From assembly GCF_017377575.1 (NCBI RefSeq), contig NZ_JAFREM010000008.1:1-64000 (forward strand): a stretch of 64,000 bases of DNA, given 5' to 3'. Below, piece by piece: positions 62,630 to 64,000 of this stretch. The notes below the pieces were generated by a model. That model searched no databases. It was not told where the DNA came from and saw nothing but the letters and a program-made list of their open reading frames with translations. Source of the DNA: Candidatus Enterococcus moelleringii (GTDB lineage Bacteria; Bacillota; Bacilli; Lactobacillales; Enterococcaceae). Made by a program: the position numbers and the translations under genes. Position 1 is the first letter of the stretch. Every line of letters begins with the position of its first letter.

Positions 62630-64000
62630 TGAATTTAGAAACAGTCATCGGGCTTGAGGTCCACGTGGAGCTGAAAACCAACTCTAAAATCTTTTCTCCT
62701 GCACCCGCTCACTTTGGGGCAGAGGCAAATACGAATACCAACATTATTGACTGGGGTTATCCAGGTGTTTTACCAGTCATGAATAAAGCTGCAGTGGAAT
62801 TTGGTATGAAAGCAGCGTTAGCTTTAAATTGCCAAGTTTCAAAAAACATGCACTTTGACCGCAAAAACTATTTCTATCCTGATAATCCCAAAGCTTATCA
62901 AATTTCTCAATTTGATGAACCAATTGGACATGACGGCTGGATTGAAATTGATGTGAACGGCAAGAAGAAAACCATCAGAATTGAACGGGTTCATTTAGAA
63001 GAAGATGCTGGTAAAAATATGCACGGTATCGGCGGTTATTCCTATGTCGATTTAAACCGTCAAGGCACTCCTTTGATCGAAATCGTATCTGAAGCAGACA
63101 TGCGTTCACCGGATGAAGCTTATGCGTACCTTGAAGCGTTGCGCTCAATTATTCAATTTACTGATGTTAGTGATGTGAAATTGGAAGAAGGCTCAATGCG
63201 TTGTGATGCCAATATTTCATTACGTCCTTATGGTCAAGAAGAATTTGGAACGAAGACAGAATTGAAAAACTTGAACTCCATGAGCTTTGTACGTAAAGGC
63301 TTGGTATATGAAGTTCAGCGCCAAACGAAAGTCCTTCTTTCTGGCGGCACAATTCAACAAGAAACGCGTCGTTATGACGAATCAACTAATAAAACCATTT
63401 TGATGCGGGTTAAGGAAGGCTCAAGTGACTACCGCTACTTCCCAGAACCAGATATTCCACGCTTTGTTATTGATGATGAGTGGATTGAAAAGGTTCGTGC
63501 GGAATTGCCTGAATTACCAGCTTCGAGAAGAGAACGTTACGTGAACGAACTAGGCTTGCCTGAGTACGATTCAATGGTATTGACGCTAAGCAAAGAAATG
63601 TCTGATTTCTTTGAAAGTACCCTAAAAGAAGGCGCCGATGCTAAACAAGCATCTAACTGGTTAATGGGTGAAGTATCAGCTTACTTGAACAGTGAAAAAC
63701 TTGAGTTAGCTGAAACAAAACTAACACCAACGAACTTAGCTGGAATGATCAAATTAATCAACGACGGCACAATTAGTTCTAAAATTGCTAAGAAGGTTTT
63801 CCGTGAGTTAATTGAAAACGGCGGCGACGCTAAAGAAGTGGTTGAAGCTAAAGGATTGGTTCAATTATCTGATCCGGCACAATTGTTGCCAATGATCAAC
63901 GAAATTTTAGATAATAATCAACAATCAGTTGATGATTTCAAAAATGGGAAAGAGCGGGCAGTCGGCTTCCTAGTTGGTCAAATCATGAAAGCTACTAAAG
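62629..64000 (+). CDS. gatB: Asp/Glu-tRNA amidotransferase subunit B (cut by window end)
   Basis: The kinase-like subunit that activates Glu-tRNA-Gln. It begins [17 protein letters not shown] and holds the metal site and tRNA regions [17 protein letters not shown] and the C-terminal YqeY-like tail domain. The window contains about 457 codons, and the family length of about 475 residues means only the last twenty or so are missing. There is no internal stop. It is partial only because the window ends. Confidence 0.95.
   Translation, partial: MNLETVIGLEVHVELKTNSKIFSPAPAHFGAEANTNTNIIDWGYPGVLPVMNKAAVEFGMKAALALNCQVSKNMHFDRKNYFYPDNPKAYQISQFDEPIGHDGWIEIDVNGKKKTIRIERVHLEEDAGKNMHGIGGYSYVDLNRQGTPLIEIVSEADMRSPDEAYAYLEALRSIIQFTDVSDVKLEEGSMRCDANISLRPYGQEEFGTKTELKNLNSMSFVRKGLVYEVQRQTKVLLSGGTIQQETRRYDESTNKTILMRVKEGSSDYRYFPEPDIPRFVIDDEWIEKVRAELPELPASRRERYVNELGLPEYDSMVLTLSKEMSDFFESTLKEGADAKQASNWLMGEVSAYLNSEKLELAETKLTPTNLAGMIKLINDGTISSKIAKKVFRELIENGGDAKEVVEAKGLVQLSDPAQLLPMINEILDNNQQSVDDFKNGKERAVGFLVGQIMKATK

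Overview
The window looks like chromosome from a low-GC Firmicute of the order Lactobacillales, most probably an Enterococcus. Several signs agree. There is a linked D-aspartate ligase and aspartate racemase, the pair that builds the L-Lys-D-Asp cross-bridge of Enterococcus faecium-type cell walls. A tuf gene lies alone, outside any ribosomal operon, and its protein reads as streptococcal-like, as described for the second tuf copy (tufB) of many enterococci. Ribosome binding sites are strong AGGAGG types, and the gene orders rapZ-yvcK-whiA, cdaA-cdaR-glmM, tig-clpX-engB and pcrA-ligA-gatCAB are typical. The sequence does not decide the species. I saw no rRNA, tRNA, insertion sequence, prophage or CRISPR array. 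This is a well-ordered housekeeping and metabolic region.

Layout. 1-4.5 kb: a MerR-type regulator diverges from a heterodimeric ABC multidrug exporter. 4.5-11.1 kb: the branched-chain amino acid operon ilvDBNCA, with a CodY-like box, a promoter, a leader peptide rich in Ile/Val/Leu codons and an attenuator. 11.1-13.5 kb (minus strand): fetAB-type metal exporter, a small unknown gene and an AlkD-type DNA glycosylase. 13.6-16.1 kb: solitary tuf and a glycerol dehydrogenase. 16.1-19 kb (minus): glutamine transporter glnPQ with a GlnR-like box upstream. 19-24 kb: uvrBA behind a LexA-like box. 24-26 kb: D-Asp ligase and aspartate racemase. 26.3-29.2 kb: rapZ, yvcK, whiA. 29.2-30 kb (minus): a cytosolic DsbA-like protein and a small acidic protein. 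30.2-34 kb: pyruvate:ferredoxin/flavodoxin oxidoreductase with a Rex-like site. 34-39.6 kb: cdaA-cdaR-glmM, then convergent glmS under a glmS ribozyme. 39.7-43.9 kb: small protein, sppA, an RDD protein, a TPR-like protein and tig. 44-47.7 kb: GH25 lysozyme, clpX, engB and a 49-codon gene. 47.8-49.4 kb: an unknown 441-residue protein with a small membrane protein. 49.4-53 kb (minus): fruRKA. 53-56.2 kb: alpha-amylase and a ClC transporter (minus). 56.3-64 kb: pcrA, ligA, gatCAB, with gatB cut by the window end.

How it fits together. Nutrient control is visible in DNA: CodY-like and translation-coupled attenuation for ilv, GlnR-like for glutamine uptake, Rex-like for the pyruvate oxidoreductase, DeoR/FruR-type tandem repeats with a cre-like site for fructose uptake, and glucosamine-6-phosphate sensing by the glmS ribozyme. 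Cell-wall supply is a second theme: glmM and glmS give amino-sugar precursors, cdaA/cdaR give c-di-AMP, D-Asp ligase and racemase give the cross-bridge, and yvcK/rapZ belong to envelope-linked regulation in relatives. DNA repair (uvrBA, alkD, pcrA, ligA) is the third.

No clearly new defence or mobile system was found. The best leads are the ilv leader-peptide attenuator, the solitary tuf with a structured leader, the unknown 441-aa/61-aa pair, the 171-aa/76-aa redox pair and several intergenic operators.
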